This document shows positions 1 to 12,459 of a stretch of DNA of 64,000 bases, piece after piece. The DNA is from Pagrus major (lineage: Eukaryota > Chordata > Actinopteri > Spariformes > Sparidae). A program made the position numbers and the translations under genes. Numbering within the stretch: position 1 is the first letter of the stretch; the number at the start of each line of letters is the position of its first letter. The stretch spans positions 26,303,008 through 26,367,007 of the forward strand of contig NC_133221.1 of NCBI RefSeq assembly GCF_040436345.1, read 5' to 3'. The notes under the pieces are model-generated. The model was given only the letters and a program-made list of their open reading frames with translations. It was not told the origin of the DNA and did not search any database.

Positions 1-1785
1 AATGCTGCAGTAGATTGGCGGATTTTTGAGTGTAGTTTCGTTTGACGTCGTTCTAGTCTTGCAAATAGCAAGACGGAACTGGGTTAGGAGTCTAACTTTA
101 TGCTTCTCATTATGTCTCTGATGAACTGACCTGAATTCAACATACAGAGGCTGCTAAAATGTGTCTGACCCACATGATTTTCGACAGTCCTCTTCGCTTT
201 AACTTTAAAACAAGCCGGTGTAACTTAAACTACTGAATTTCAACACCAGACAACACTTGTGTTAGCTGCTACAAGCAGCTGGCTGACAGTGGCCGTGTTG
301 CCTCAGGCGGTAAACTAGCTAACGGTTCAGAGGCAACTTTTATAACGTCGTCAGTTTAATAACTTACTCGACTACAACACTGGGGGAAATAATGAAGAAA
401 TTCTGTATGGTACCTGGAGCAAAATGTGTGTCCGTACTGCCCTGTTTTTCCTCCATCGCCACAGATGTCACAACTCTGCAGACTGAACTTTTGTTGCGTT
501 CAGGTGTTCCTCCTGAGCTCTGACATCTGAAAATTAGGGGTTTATACGACATTTACATTCTCAAACGCCTGCGATAATAAATGTTCCCCCAAACAACCAG
601 CAATATAATTTATTGTGGATATTTTATTGTTAAATTTCAATCCGGATAAAATTAAGGGGAGAAATGTACATTAGAAACACATTTGATTTGTTTTACTTAC
701 TCAGAAAACCTGCGCTGTATAAATCACTGTTGCAACCAAATAGTAGTAGTAGTAGTAGCAGTAGTAGTGGTAGCAGTAGAAATAGCTTCTTAAACGCAGG
801 TTCCTATATAACGATATATATATTTAAAAAATCCTTGGAGTAATTTACGTGGTGACTAAGCATTTAACGGTAATATTTTCGACTGTACTTGAAAGCATCA
901 TTTGTTTGCATCTGTTAAGTGACGTAACCTCCACGTACGCTAACTGGGCAGGGGTCTGTTCACGATTGACAAGTTTTGGAAAGTTTTTGTTAAATTAATT
1001 GATATTAAGTTGATGGATTTCACATATTTAGAGCAGGAATGGACGGTTATGTGCTACATGAGGCTGAAGCAAAGACTCTAGCTGCTCATTTCACTGATGA
1101 ACACATAGAGAGGAGGAAACTACCAGTGAACTCCAAAATCAGAGCTAGTACAACTGCTGGCCAGTAGGTGTGAGTGTAACATTTAGTATCTCGCCTCAAA
1201 TAATTTTTCTGCAGTTCTGACTGCACAGCCCTGATTATTGCAATTACTATTGTTCACTTCAATTAGCTCAATGGTTACACTTTTCATAATGTGGATCACT
1301 CTGAAATGTGCCAGAAGCCCCTATGAAATTAAGTAAAGTAATATAAAATTTCTTTTAAATTGGTTCACCTTCTATTCACACTTATTTCAGTTTGTTCAGA
1401 GTTCTTCCAAGGTCCACCTATGTCTGTCTGCCACGAGAAAGAAAAGCTTTCTTTCAGATGCTCAGTGACAGTAGCTACATCAGAATGAGGACGGTTGTCC
1501 TGCCAACCACTCAAGGAAGCAGCCTCACTCAAGGACAAAGTCATGCAAGCACATTGATCATTTGATTAGATGTTACCAATGGCTAAGAATGCAACAGAAA
1601 GCGCCATTGTTCAATTGTGTGTGGTTCATGAATTGATTTTAAGAGTGATGGGGTCACAAGCAGGAAGAGAAAAAATATAGACACAACAGACCAAGGCCAG
1701 TGTATTAGGAATGAATGGAATTTAATGGGATTCTGTGCTGATTTGGTTTATGTGCGAGGAGAGATATGAGCTATGAGTCATACAG
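1..1785. other. Left flank, no supported gene
   Basis: No reading frame here matches a protein family I recognise. The first 560 bases are richer in CpG and in GCTAAC/TAGC-type words than the rest, which in fish DNA often marks a promoter region. A possible minus-strand exon at 414-526 is described as a finding. A TAG trinucleotide microsatellite, slightly interrupted, lies at 741-779. The remainder is AT-rich unique-looking sequence. Confidence 0.5.
741..779. repeat. TAG trinucleotide microsatellite
   Basis: About 13 units of TAG with CAG and TGG interruptions, read directly from the sequence. It lies outside any supported gene. Confidence 0.9.
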
Positions 1786-2640
1786 TACCATACTCAACTA
1801 TCCTGTATACCATAGTTATTATATGGTATTATAGTTATTACGGTACAGAAAAGTATACTACAATATGTATAGTATAGTATAGTATAGTATAGTATAGTAT
1901 AGTATAGTGTGCGTTGTATAGGTATATTATACAATGTATGGTACGTTAAAGTATAGTAAATTATGGTACAGTATGAGTAGTATAGTATAGTATAATATTG
2001 CATAGTATAATACAGCATAGTATAGTGGCTATGTGTGGTGTGTGTAGTATGATATTGTTTAGTGTAGTTTAGTATAGTATAGTAGGCCTATAGTATAGTG
2101 TAGTATAGTATAGTTTAGTTTAGAATAGTATTGTATTTGTTGTATAGGTATAGAATAAAATGTTTTAGTATAGTAAAATAAAATACAGTATGTGTAGTTT
2201 CATAAAGTACCATATAGTATACTATAATATAGTATAGTATGTGTAAGGCAAGGCAAGGCAAGTCTATTTATATAGCACCATTCAGATGCAAAGCAAGTCA
2301 ATGCACTTTACAGAAACTTAGAAATGCATTAAAACTCCAACATTAAGACATTTAGAAAATGTAGGTATAGTATAGTATAGTATAGTATAGTATAGTATAG
2401 TATAGTATAGTATGGTGAAATACCTTATAGTTCATGATAGTTTCGTATAGTACAGTATATGTAGTATGATATAGTTTAATATTATACAGTATCGTAGACG
2501 TGAAAGTGTGTGTAATATCTTGTCCTGAAGTATGTAGTGTAGTATGGTGAAGTAAAGTACAATGTGTGTAGTGTAGTGTAGTGGTATTTGGTACAATATG
2601 AATGGTATACTTTAGTATGGTAAAATAGTAGAGAAAATGA
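1786..2640. repeat. TATAG pentanucleotide satellite block
   Basis: The stretch is built from TATAG (AGTAT) units. Clean tandem runs lie at about 1869-1908 and 2364-2413, with decayed, interrupted copies between and around them. Tyr/Leu/Ile-rich reading frames here are a product of the repeat and are not genes. The block is split by a short non-satellite segment at about 2228-2360. Confidence 0.9.
2228..2345. repeat. Teleost interspersed repeat fragment inside the TATAG block
   Basis: After three tandem AGGCA units comes sequence with the words TCTATTTATATAGCACC and CAATGCACTTTACAGAAA. This matches a very common teleost repeat that I know from memory (a tatttatatagcaca... agtgctttaca consensus). 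The class of that repeat is not certain to me. It appears to sit within the pentanucleotide array, either as an insertion or as the seed of the array. Confidence 0.55.
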
Positions 2641-4379
2641 AATATAATAAATTTAAAACAAATGTATCATTAGTGATAACTGACAGAATGAAACTGATTA
2701 TCCAAGAGTGAGGGTTTAAGTACATTTTAAACACTGTTAAATTTGATGCATGTCATTGGTTAATTAGAGCAAGAGCCATTGTGCTTCGACCAGTATGTGT
2801 ATCTGTATACATCATTGTTTTATCATGCTGTCTCTCTCTCTCTTCTTTTAACCAAAATTATTTTTTTCCTTTAACAGTTCACACAACCTTTTTACATATC
2901 CCCTCTGATCACTGTTTTTCTGATCTCTGACTTTCTCTTGGTTATTTTAAGACAGTTTGACTTCTTCTCCCACTCCCTTCCCATTTGTCTCATCAGCTCC
3001 AGTTTACTGTATACACTTGGCACCACTCTCATCTCCCTTCACATTTTCCAATCTGAATTCTGTACGATGACAAGACAGCAAGGCCAACACCGGAAAAGTG
3101 TGCAAGGGTGGACTGAACTTCCACCAGGTCTTCGTGGTGGAGGAACTGTTAGTCCAGAGTGGGTACTTTGTCAAAATAATATCCTGGCTTTGTCACGGAG
3201 GAATCGCCAAACCGTCGTGTGCTGTATTTGTCTCTGAGAGGCATCCTGTTTATACAGTCTGCTGAACAGTCTCTAGTGTATCATAAACAAGACTTTATAT
3301 GTAGCAAAGACACAGCAAATGATGTACAATAGGGACTCTTCAGTTGGAATCTATATCATGCATAGTATTAATAATGATTTATACATTAAACAGGACAAGT
3401 ACAACATAACCACTGTTGATGTACAGATAAGAGGCGTTGAAAGTAGAATTGCTGAATCGGACCCATTGTCTTTTTACAGAAATTTGCTGCTTGCCTAGAC
3501 TTGTAAGTGGGGGAAAATAGAAGCCCAGACTCTGAGTTTGAAAACCTTGAAGGTTGAAAAGCAGTGATAGAAAAGATTATATGAAGTGAACTCCTGCTGT
3601 ACCTCACATGAAACTCAGGCAGTTTGTACACCTGTGTGCAACGTCCAGCACTTACATATCTGTTGTTACCAGTGCATTCCCTCAAAATAACAGTTTCTAC
3701 AATCCAAAATGTCTTCTATGATAATGTATCACTACACTTTATCAGTATTTTACATCAGAAAATATCGTAAACTTGTGTTGAGAGCTGCAGTAATTCATAA
3801 ATTCATAGATAAATAAATTAATAAATGAAAAATATCTGCAATTATTTTCAAGAGCAATTATTAATTTCGGTATTTTTAAAGCAAAAATGTCAAACATCCA
3901 CTTGCTCCACCTGCTCAAATGTGAGGATTCAAGACTTTTGTGTCTGCTAATATGATATTAAACAATTATATCGCAAAAATAATCAACAGATTAATCCATA
4001 TAATGAAAATAATGGTTCATTGCATCTCTACTTGTGTTTACACTATCTTCAGTGTCTTTATAGTTTCAGACTTTCAGTTTACATCAAAGCCACCATGTGT
4101 AGATTAAAAAAATGTATGGTGCCCTCAGTGGAAATAGAAAACATGTCAGAGATTTTTCAATCTAAATAGTCAGAATCATCTGAAAGCTAGTCTGACTTCC
4201 TAGATGTAGACTGTTGGTATAAAACCTGTCATTGGCGCCAATTTCCCTCCTTCCTTCTGCTACCTGAAACAACAAAGACAACCTCCAAGCTAGCAACCTA
4301 CATGCTGAAACTGGCAAGTTACCCTTCAGTTAAACGAGCTAGCAGCTGGCACTTTTTCTTTTGCCAATTTACCAGGGCT
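2641..4379. other. Intergenic stretch without a supported gene
   Basis: AT-rich sequence with simple AT runs near 3795-3830. A stop-free plus-strand frame without an ATG at 3071-3265 is discussed as a finding. No splice-consistent gene model could be built. Confidence 0.5.
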
Positions 4380-4605
4380 CACCAAGTGCACAACCAAATT
4401 CCCCTGACACTATTTTGCAGGGGCACCATAGTTGCATCTAGGGTTTAGCCCTGCACAAGATGATAGTGATTGGCTTAAAGACATCCAAACAAGCCAGAGC
4501 GTTTTTCCTCAATCCCAGAATGAGAATTGGTGCAGTCGGACCAATCTCCAGCACTAACATAGCACTGTGGAGGTTGGCCTGGCTATGCAAGACTATTCGA
4601 AAGCT
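4380..4605. repeat. Diverged teleost interspersed repeat
   Basis: The segment contains TCAATCCCAGAATG and, about 70 bases on, GTGGAGGTTGGCCTGGCTAT followed by GCAAGACTA. These resemble a widespread teleost repeat recalled as tgtggaggagggtctggcaatgcgagacta. Assignment is from memory of that consensus, and the repeat class is not certain. Confidence 0.5.
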
Positions 4606-4814
4606 GATCCAATCACATTAAAATTCTACACATAGTGGCTTTAACTCATGAATTCCTACTTTGAGCACCCTCTGACTCTGGTCATCTAGTCATAAGAGAT
4701 GGAAGCTGGATCTGAAAACTGGAATATTTTGAAATCGCTGAGATCGCTCCCCTGACAGTTTCCGTCTGTTAATCAGATCAGTGATGGCTTTCATTGCAAC
4801 ACCATAAAAATATG

Positions 4815-5665
4815 TCAAAGATTTCACTCAATTCAGAGGGTCAACAGCCCTGCTAGATGCTCTGTGAGGCTGTATTTTGGCACAATGGTACCTTGAACTA
4901 AATGCTAACATGCTCTCTCAATGACAAAGCTTGTATGCTTCTGCTTGGTAAGTTTAATGTTTACCATGTTCATCATCTTAGTTTAGCATGCTAACATTGG
5001 CAAATTAGCGTACTACATCCATTTACCAGTACTGTGCGTAAGTACAATGAGGAATTTGTACTATTTGTACTTAACTGAAGTATTTCAATTTTCTGCTGCT
5101 TCATACTTCCAGCTCACTACATTTTGAAGACAAATATTGTACTTTTTACTCCACTACATTTATTTGATAACTTTAGTTACTGGTTACTTTATGCAGATTG
5201 AATGCTGCATTAGAACCAAAATATCTTTTTTTTTTTTTTTTTAAATATATGTATTTTATGAGTAATCAGATTAAATAAAAAACATTGATTCTGATCATCG
5301 GCAAGGCAGGTAATTGGTCAACATAGTATACAGTGTATACATAGGCTACATGTAAATACCAGATACTTTGTGACTTTTACTCAAGATTGTAAAGGTGACT
5401 TTCACTTTTATGAAATTAATATTTCAACACAACACAACACTTAACTTTTAATCAAGTTTGACTCTTGGGTACTTTTTACAACACTATGGGAATGTAATGA
5501 GCTTCATAGGTATTTAGTCTATAAACCAAAGCGTTGTAAAATTATAACCTAGATCTGATAATGTTGGCAGACGAGTCAGGGGAACACCAAAGCTATTACA
5601 ATTCATTCTGAGGGGAACTTGAAATTTCATGGCAATTAACTAAATAGCAACAGAGATGTTGTTAA
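4815..5665. repeat. Teleost interspersed repeat split by a younger insertion
   Basis: Left part (about 4815-5026): words such as GCCCTGCTAGATGCTCTGTG, TGCTAACATGCTC and CATCTTAGTTTAGCATGCTA. Right part (about 5490-5665): ACCAAAGC, GGGGAACACCAAAGC, ATTCATTCTGAGGGGAAC and AATTTCATGGCAAT. In the common teleost repeat I recall, these two halves are adjacent. Here they are separated by the element at 5027-5489. Boundaries are approximate. Confidence 0.6.
5027..5489. mobile_element. hAT-like non-autonomous DNA transposon (MITE)
   Basis: It begins CAGTACTGTGCGTAAGTAC and ends GTACTTTTTACAACACTATG, which are imperfect inverted termini. The inside has TGTACTTTTTACTCCACTAC, ATTTATTTGATAACTTTAGT and TACTTTTACTCAAG, hallmarks of the abundant teleost 'guanine-poor' hAT-like MITE. 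It carries no coding capacity. An internal T19 run is at about 5225-5243. No convincing 8-bp target duplication was seen. It lies inside an older repeat. Confidence 0.6.
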
Positions 5666-5669
5666 ACAA

Positions 5670-5875
5670 GTCGTGTGAAGCTTTGACTGCTTTAGGTGTA
5701 CATTACTGCCTCACAGCCTATACTGATACTGTTATAACCACAGAAGCTTTAGAGAGTTTTTCCACAAGAACTCTTTAACCTAACCAGCAGCCTCCCCGCC
5801 TCACACATCACCCATTGATCTCCCTCAGGCTACAACTTCTCTTACCTCTTGTACTTGAGCTATGTCACACAACCT

Positions 5876-5920
<45 letters not shown>

Positions 5921-8900
5921 CAGTCTGACAATGGATTACTCATTGGAAAACAGACAGGCCAGACAGCCAAAGCTCACGTCAGGCAAGTTCAAACACGACA
6001 CCCCCCTGTCTCCCCCATACCATATCACCAACAGACAATGTCAGGTTTCTTCTCCTTTCTGTCACCTTGACACTTGACAGGAGGGGAGCTGAGTGAAACC
6101 AAGACGGACTGGACTGAATGACCTGTGGGGCACTTCAGAGGGCGTGTTGTGTGTGCGTATACTGTAAAAAGAAAGAGCAGGAAGTGGGAAGCAGATAACA
6201 GAGAGCGGCTGAAACTTTGAGTGTGTGCAGAACGTGCCTGGAAGTGAAAGGCACAGACTTAAGTGGGAAGGCAGCGGATGTGGATGACAGGTGATTGTGT
6301 TAACAGGCAGGCTGGGCCGGACAGCAAGGTTGTCATCTGTCTGTCATTAGGAGGATGGAGGGGTGTTCATCACACCTGGTCAGGTGTTTTAGTAAAAGTT
6401 TGCACCAGAGAGCTTCAACCTCTGTGTTGATCCTGGCCTGTTAGGTCTGCAATATCAAAAGTCATAGTTTGACCAGTTGGGGAGTCTGCTTTATATGAGC
6501 CTTTGTGTATATACTCTTGTGATTTGAGCGAGCCGATACAAGACAGGGGTGGTTTACCTCACCGATAGCTTTGATAGGTTGCCAGGTCCTCCCCCAGATC
6601 AACCTGCCCTAACAGATTCCGCTGCGGATGCACTTGTAATTACAACACGGCCCTGCTTCTTTAAACCTTTAGACATACCACAAAAGTGACTTCAGCTCCC
6701 TTTTGTGTGCGTACGCATCGGCCCGCTTGTGCATTTATACTGTACATGCGTGTGTGCACCACTTTCGGTGTACATGTGAGGGCCTGTGTGCGTGCTTGTG
6801 TCTGCGTGTTTGTATAGGAGTGTAACTAAGGGTGGAAGGCAGCTGGGGCTGCGGAGGAGGGAGAGTGTAAGGTTGAGGAGCAATAAGAGGGCGAGGAATC
6901 ACAAAGGGAGGAGAGAATGGAGAATCCAGCTGCTGTCCACTGTGGCCAAAACACTATGGCGGACCAGCTGAGAGGAGGAAGGTGAAGAAAGAAAGGACGC
7001 TGATAGCCTTGCTCTATTAAAACAGACAGGGAAAGGGATGATTAGAGAGAGAAAGTAAAGCGTGAGAAGAAATGTGACCAGGGAACATGAGGCAGGAAAG
7101 GATTTATGAGAGTCCTTGTGATGTGAATACAGACACAAACACACTCCAGCACAGTGCTGGATTGTGGTTGTCTGTGTGTGAGAAACGCTTGTTACTTCCA
7201 GAAAACTGTAGCCTGCCATCCTCCTTCCCACAGGCTGCGTTGGGAGAGCTCTGACATGGATGAGTCACTGCCACTGACCTTTCTAATGTGGTTTCTGAAG
7301 AAGTGGGACTTTAGTGTTTCTCCGTTTATGGCGAGCATTAGAGGATCTTTGAGCAGTTTGTGCTTTTGGATGGAAATCCTTCATTTTATACAATACAAGT
7401 GAGCACTTGGGGGCACGCCGAGGCTGTGAATGGAATTTCCTTTTTATATTGCTGAACTATAGTCAACAAAGCGGAATTCTTAGCTCTCAGTTACAGTATT
7501 TAGACTTTTTGGAAACAACTAGAGCTTTTCCAGAGGCTCATTAGGGGTGAAGTTTCTCACATGCATGCCACCGGAGTCAGAGCCTACTGTGCTATAAAAA
7601 TCACTCATAAAATGTTCTTTCAGTGAGCTTCTTCGTAAATCTCTGGACTTGTTACCTCAGGTGTTCGATGATATTAAGTAGAAATAGAAGTATTTGGACC
7701 AGCCAGCTATCTTATCAAAGTCAGTTCGCTTTCATGCTGAGCTTGAAAAGATGAGTACATTTATCTACTATCTATAAATGAAAGGCCCCCTGCCAATACT
7801 TTACACAATAAGACCGTTGTCTGAGCCGAGCCAGAGAGAACCTCCATCGTCCCAACTTGGCAGCACCAGAGGCAGCCTGTGACATTTTACTGTGGAAACT
7901 TGCAGTGGGTGTTGGCCTTACCAGTGTGGAGTCTCACTGACTGTCGATTATTGCAAAACAGATGTTCTAACTAGCGAGGTGGATCTTGTCGTATATACCC
8001 CCTTTTACTCCAAGACAGTGAGCAGACACGGGTGCGTGTGTCCAAACTTAAATATACACTTTGATTTATTCTGTGAAAACGTGGTCCTGTCTCCAACTGT
8101 ACGGTTGCTTGGACGGTTTAATGTAACTTGTCATATTTGTTTAGGAAAAGCAAAGATAGAGCATTTCCTTGGATGCAATTAGGTCTTTAGGATTAGGAGT
8201 TCTTGGAACACAGGGAGATATCAACAAGCAGCGTCCTACCAAAACTCTGTTTTTTGTGTCCTAGACAGGAGTTCCCCAACTATTCAATTGTCTGCCAGGT
8301 TTTTGGGTACAAAACAAAATGTTCTAAAAGTTAAAAGCTTAGGACATACCTCCATAGACACAAAAGGACAAGACCCACTGTGGACATACAGGATGCTGAT
8401 CAGAAGAGGCAGGAAAATACCACTGACGCAGGACCGGAGATGTCAGTGTTTCTCAGGAAGGCAGTGGGCACTTGGAGCACTTCTGTTCCCTTGCACATCC
8501 CGGTGATGGGAAGTCCCTCCAATTCCCCTGTCTCTATTTTTAGTTAAATGACTTTTATTTATGCGTCATGCAGAAATCCACTTCGCAGGAGGTGAAGAGA
8601 GCTCTTGGCTCTGTGTTTGAGCTGCTTGCCTGAAAGGTCCAAATATAAATCTTGCTAAATATTTTGTCTGAGTTTCACTTTTATCCAGCATCTTTGGATT
8701 TATCTCTCTTTTCCATCACTCCCACAACCTGTATCGACCTTGTTACTCTCCTTAATTTCTCTCTCCTCGATCAGCTTTCCACCCACCTACTTCATCATCT
8801 TTTCTGTCTTTATGGAGCAGTATTTTCACTGAGAGCAGCAGTGTTTCTGCTTTTCTTCCTCGAATCGCCACATAAACCGTGGCTTGCTAAAAACCAAACC

Positions 8901-10050
8901 TCGAATACCATGGACTGGCAGAATGGAGGAAAACACTGGCAAATATAGATCTGTGGAATTTACTGAACCACTGACAGTGGCATTCCGATACACAGCCGAA
9001 TCCTCTGCAGCCCAAATTTTAATGGGTAATTACAACTAGGTTGCTATTATGGTGCCAAAGTTACAAGAAGCAGTAACTCAGGCTGCTTTAAGAGTGTTTC
9101 AGGCTTCAACCCTGTCCCAAAGGATCGGCTGTTTTTCTCTTTTTCCATGTTATCACACCCATAATGTTGTGATGAACAAAATGTCGTAAACTCTTCCACC
9201 GCCTCGATGACATCTCAGTGTTTTCGCCTCTCCACCCGTCCTCCCTGCTCCATCTGCTGCTGGATTGCCCAGAACTAAAAGGTCAAGTTTACTGTGCCGT
9301 TGCACTTTTTCCCTCATAAAGGACTTTTAGTTGTCATCCCACCAGGACTATGATGGTATGTGAAGATGAGCAGAAACAGATCTCTGTGCAGGTTGCATAA
9401 TCTGACATACTGATTGAGGCGGTGGAGACAGTGTGGTGACATGAGACTGTGGTGGGTGAAAACAGCTGGCAATGTGTGTGGATGTCAGCACAATGTCGAG
9501 CTGAAGATCGTGTGCTTGACACACAGGTCAATCCGCTGCATGTAATCTGTCATTGCACAACTCATGCGATGCTTGACATGATGAATACATGTAGAAATGT
9601 GTTCACGTGCGGACACACGCCCATGCAGAAAATATACACTCGAAGCATGCTCTTTGCACATGCATGTTCAGCTATTTACTGCTCTCGCGCACACCAGTGC
9701 CAAGATGTTCTAGGTGGGGGTATACAGTGTGTATCTAACTGATTTACAGCTAACTGAGTAGACTAAAAAAAAAAAAGCACAGGAAGAGAACTCCCATCTG
9801 TAGTAATATCCAAACAGCACAGTGTCGATGACCATGAGCTTCGGGGGCCATAAATGTGCATGTGAGAACTTGTTCAGGCCTGGAGGGGAGGAACACGAAA
9901 ACCACAGAGAAATTAATGTTGCATGTCTGTTGTGCAGTAGCAGCAGGGTGTAAATGGATCAGGATGTATTTAGAACTTGACTTCCCAGATGTTTAGAGTT
10001 CAGTTTTAGCAACAGAGCATAAAATAAACATTTTTTTAGAAACTGGACGA
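5670..10050. other. Intergenic stretch without a supported gene
   Basis: No recognisable gene. Short open frames on both strands (for example 7892-8182 and 8652-8948) show no domain, no start context and no splice-consistent continuation. A TG microsatellite occupies 5882-5917. Purine-rich sequence with TG-rich patches lies at about 6690-7150. The segment could carry distal regulatory sequence, but nothing specific is visible. Confidence 0.5.
5882..5917. repeat. TG dinucleotide microsatellite
   Basis: An uninterrupted run of about 18 TG/GT units. The overlapping Cys/Val-rich reading frames are artefacts of the repeat. Confidence 0.95.
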
Positions 10051-10055
10051 ACATT

Positions 10056-10443
10056 TTAAAGGTTACCTCCACTAATTTTACACATTAAAGTGTTCTTTAG
10101 TTCTTGAGGAGTTCTCCAGTGATGTCACTCAGTGGCTAAGTTGCATTGTGGATAATTGCCCTCCTATAACACTATTGGAGAAATATCAGAGATATCACGG
10201 TTTTTATTCCACACATTCTTCTTCCTTTCCAAAACCTGTCGCTTACAATACCCACAATGCAACTTGGCCACAATGTGACATCACTGGAGGCAATGTATCA
10301 GATTACATGCAGCTTCCTCTGGAGCCACAAAAGGCTTTAAAATACTTTTTTCACATATGCAGTAGTACTCCCCAAGACCTTAATTAAAATTGAGTAAAAT
10401 TAAAAAAGAAAAAAAAAAGTAAATTGGGGAAGTTACCCTTTAA
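10056..10443. mobile_element. TTAA-bounded fold-back MITE
   Basis: Left end TTAAAGGTTACCTCCACTAA; the right end, read on the other strand, starts TTAAAGGGTAACTTCCCC. These are imperfect inverted termini with TTAA at both outer edges. Inner arms are also inverted: about 10111-10149 (CTCCAGTGATGTCAC and AAGTTGCATTGTGG) pairs with about 10250-10296 (CCACAATGCAACTT and GTGACATCACTGGAG). The transcript or single strand could therefore fold into a long hairpin. There is no transposase. TTAA edges are typical of piggyBac-type mobilisation, which is inference. Confidence 0.7.
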
Positions 10444-11646
10444 TTGTCACGAGTTTCAAGGTCATTATTATAAATGCATATAAAATGAAAAAATTGTGAC
10501 TTTCTCTAATATTTGGTGCTCTTTCTACATATTTCTCCATATGGAAGATTCCAATTACATATACAGGTCAGCTATCATAATGTTTACACTGACTGACTGC
10601 ACTGCACTGATAGTGTTTAGTTACAAGGTGTGTGTATTGGAAAGGGTGTGTTTATTGTCAGTGTCTCACTGGAACAATACATGTATTTGGACACGATGTG
10701 TCACAGAGGAATCCAGACCGTTGAATTCCGGCATCCTCTCACATCTATTCATTCCCTCCTACCCCCTTTGTTTCTTTTTTGTTTGTCTCACACACAAGCA
10801 CATTAATACGTCGCACATACACACACACATACACACACACACAATATTGATCGTGTCCGTGCTGAATCATACAGTAGGTCTTTTGTGACTCCATGCAGCC
10901 CGTGCTAAACTGTCCACTCACTTCACTTTCACATGTAAATCTTAATGTTATTTTAAAAGGTTGAGTGGTTGACCTCAGAAAATTGCCATCATGCAAAGCT
11001 TGTGACCCCTTTTCCACTCTAGGACCTCGTGCTGTATAATTTCAAAGATGCACTCCCAGTGGTTTGAATGCTGCAAGTATTTGTGGTCCCTCTTGGTGAA
11101 CCAGAGGCTCCTCAAGCTCTTGGATAGCTGAAATTCTTGGTTGTATTCAACTAGACAAATATTCAGAAAACAAGTTAAGTTGAAAGGTAAAAATTATTGG
11201 CACTATCTGACTAACTCATCTTTTGTACACCTGTGCAGAAGATATCAAGATAGCTAATGGGTATATCAGCAAATATATATGTTTTCAAATGTATTCATTT
11301 ATACACTTATTCCTCTGTAAATCCCTGTAGCTAATATTTTAACATGCTGTATGACTCATCTCAGTGAACTGTAAAGTGAAATTTTAGGGGGTTTCCCATT
11401 TATATCCCTGCTAATAAACTGACCTGAAGTCTTAAATCTAATTGTGGCTCAGGTCCAAGGTGTGGATGCCTGTATGGGGAACACAGCCCTACTTACTATT
11501 CTGGGTTACTGGGGGGACTGGAGAGAGAAGGGAGGAGTGAGGTACACCAGATAGTTAGCGTTGTGTCAAGCCAGACAGGAGTAGTTAGAGGGACGCTAGA
11601 GCAACTTTACCTTCAAAATTAAAGCACATTTTTGTCCAGCTATTGT
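10444..11646. other. Intergenic stretch without a supported gene
   Basis: AT-rich sequence with short CA runs at about 10814-10842. Reading frames across the CA run on both strands are low-complexity artefacts. No exon or regulatory motif can be supported. Confidence 0.5.
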
Positions 11647-12411
11647 CAGTGGTGGCTTACTCTTAAGTTGAGGTATTCCTACTTTACTTGAGTGTTTCCA
11701 TTTTATGCTACTTTATACTGCCACTGTAACACAGTTCACAGGTGAATATTGTACTTTTTACTTTAACATATTAATCTGATAGATACAGTTATTTTGCAGA
11801 TTAAAGGTACCCTGTGGAATTTTTAAATGCAATGTTTTTATCATTGGGTGCCTGTTTTTTGTCTGTTTGTGTGCATGAGTTTGAGGATGCATATGCATAC
11901 TCACAAAGGTGAATGCCTCGCAGTGATTTGAAACCATTCCACTGACCAAGGTGGCAGTAATAGCCCGGACACGCAGCAATTTGCCTGCTAAAGCCAGGAA
12001 GGAGAATATTTATAGCATGTTGACATGGATCTAAATAATGCAGGTTTTAATAATAAAAAAAGCTTTGTGATTATGAGGAAGGAAATGCATTTAACACATT
12101 TGTTAGGCCTTAAAGATGCACACAATATTTTTAAGTGATCAACATTGAATGTAAATAAAAATTTTGTGTCGAAGAAAACTCTTTAGATATACATTATCAG
12201 TATTTTTTAAAAACATAATATACATAATACAAATGATAATGCATTGTTATGAATTAAACTAGCAAACACTACATATGCAGTAGACTATACCTTACTTTAT
12301 TTAGGTTCAATTTAAAAAAGGAATTTGATTGTAATCGAGTATTTTTTAGCTTCTGGTATTACTATTTCTAGTTACTTTAGCAAACTTTCTAAATGTTTTA
12401 TTCCACCACTG
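11647..12411. mobile_element. hAT-like non-autonomous element with CAGTGGTGG ends
   Basis: It begins CAGTGGTGG at 11647 and ends CCACCACTG at 12411, a 9-base inverted terminus of the hAT type. Inside are TGTACTTTTTACTTTAAC and TTTCTAGTTACTTTAGC, as in the element at 5027-5489, so both likely belong to one superfamily. From about 11800 the middle differs and begins TTAAAGGTACCCTGTGGAAT, suggesting a second nested insertion. The flanking 8-mers (gctattgt and actaaacc) do not match, so no target duplication is visible. Confidence 0.6.
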
Positions 12412-12449
12412 ACTAAACCCATGGGTTTAACCTAAATGTATCATCATAA

Positions 12450-12459
12450 CTATAAATAG
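12450..12459 (+). promoter_or_regulatory. TATA-like box and CpG-rich leader of vwa1
   Basis: CTATAAATAG lies 460 bases before the vwa1 start codon. Downstream, about 12540-12660, the sequence turns CpG-rich (CGCGTGCTTG, GAGCGCGAGCAGC, GACGCGTTTGCG), unlike the flanks. This suggests transcription starts near 12480 with a leader of about 430 bases. Several upstream ATGs lie in the leader. The assignment rests on motif and position only. Confidence 0.45.

Noticed and set aside
1794..2018. Tyr-rich minus-strand reading frame
   Set aside because: Produced by the TATAG repeat.
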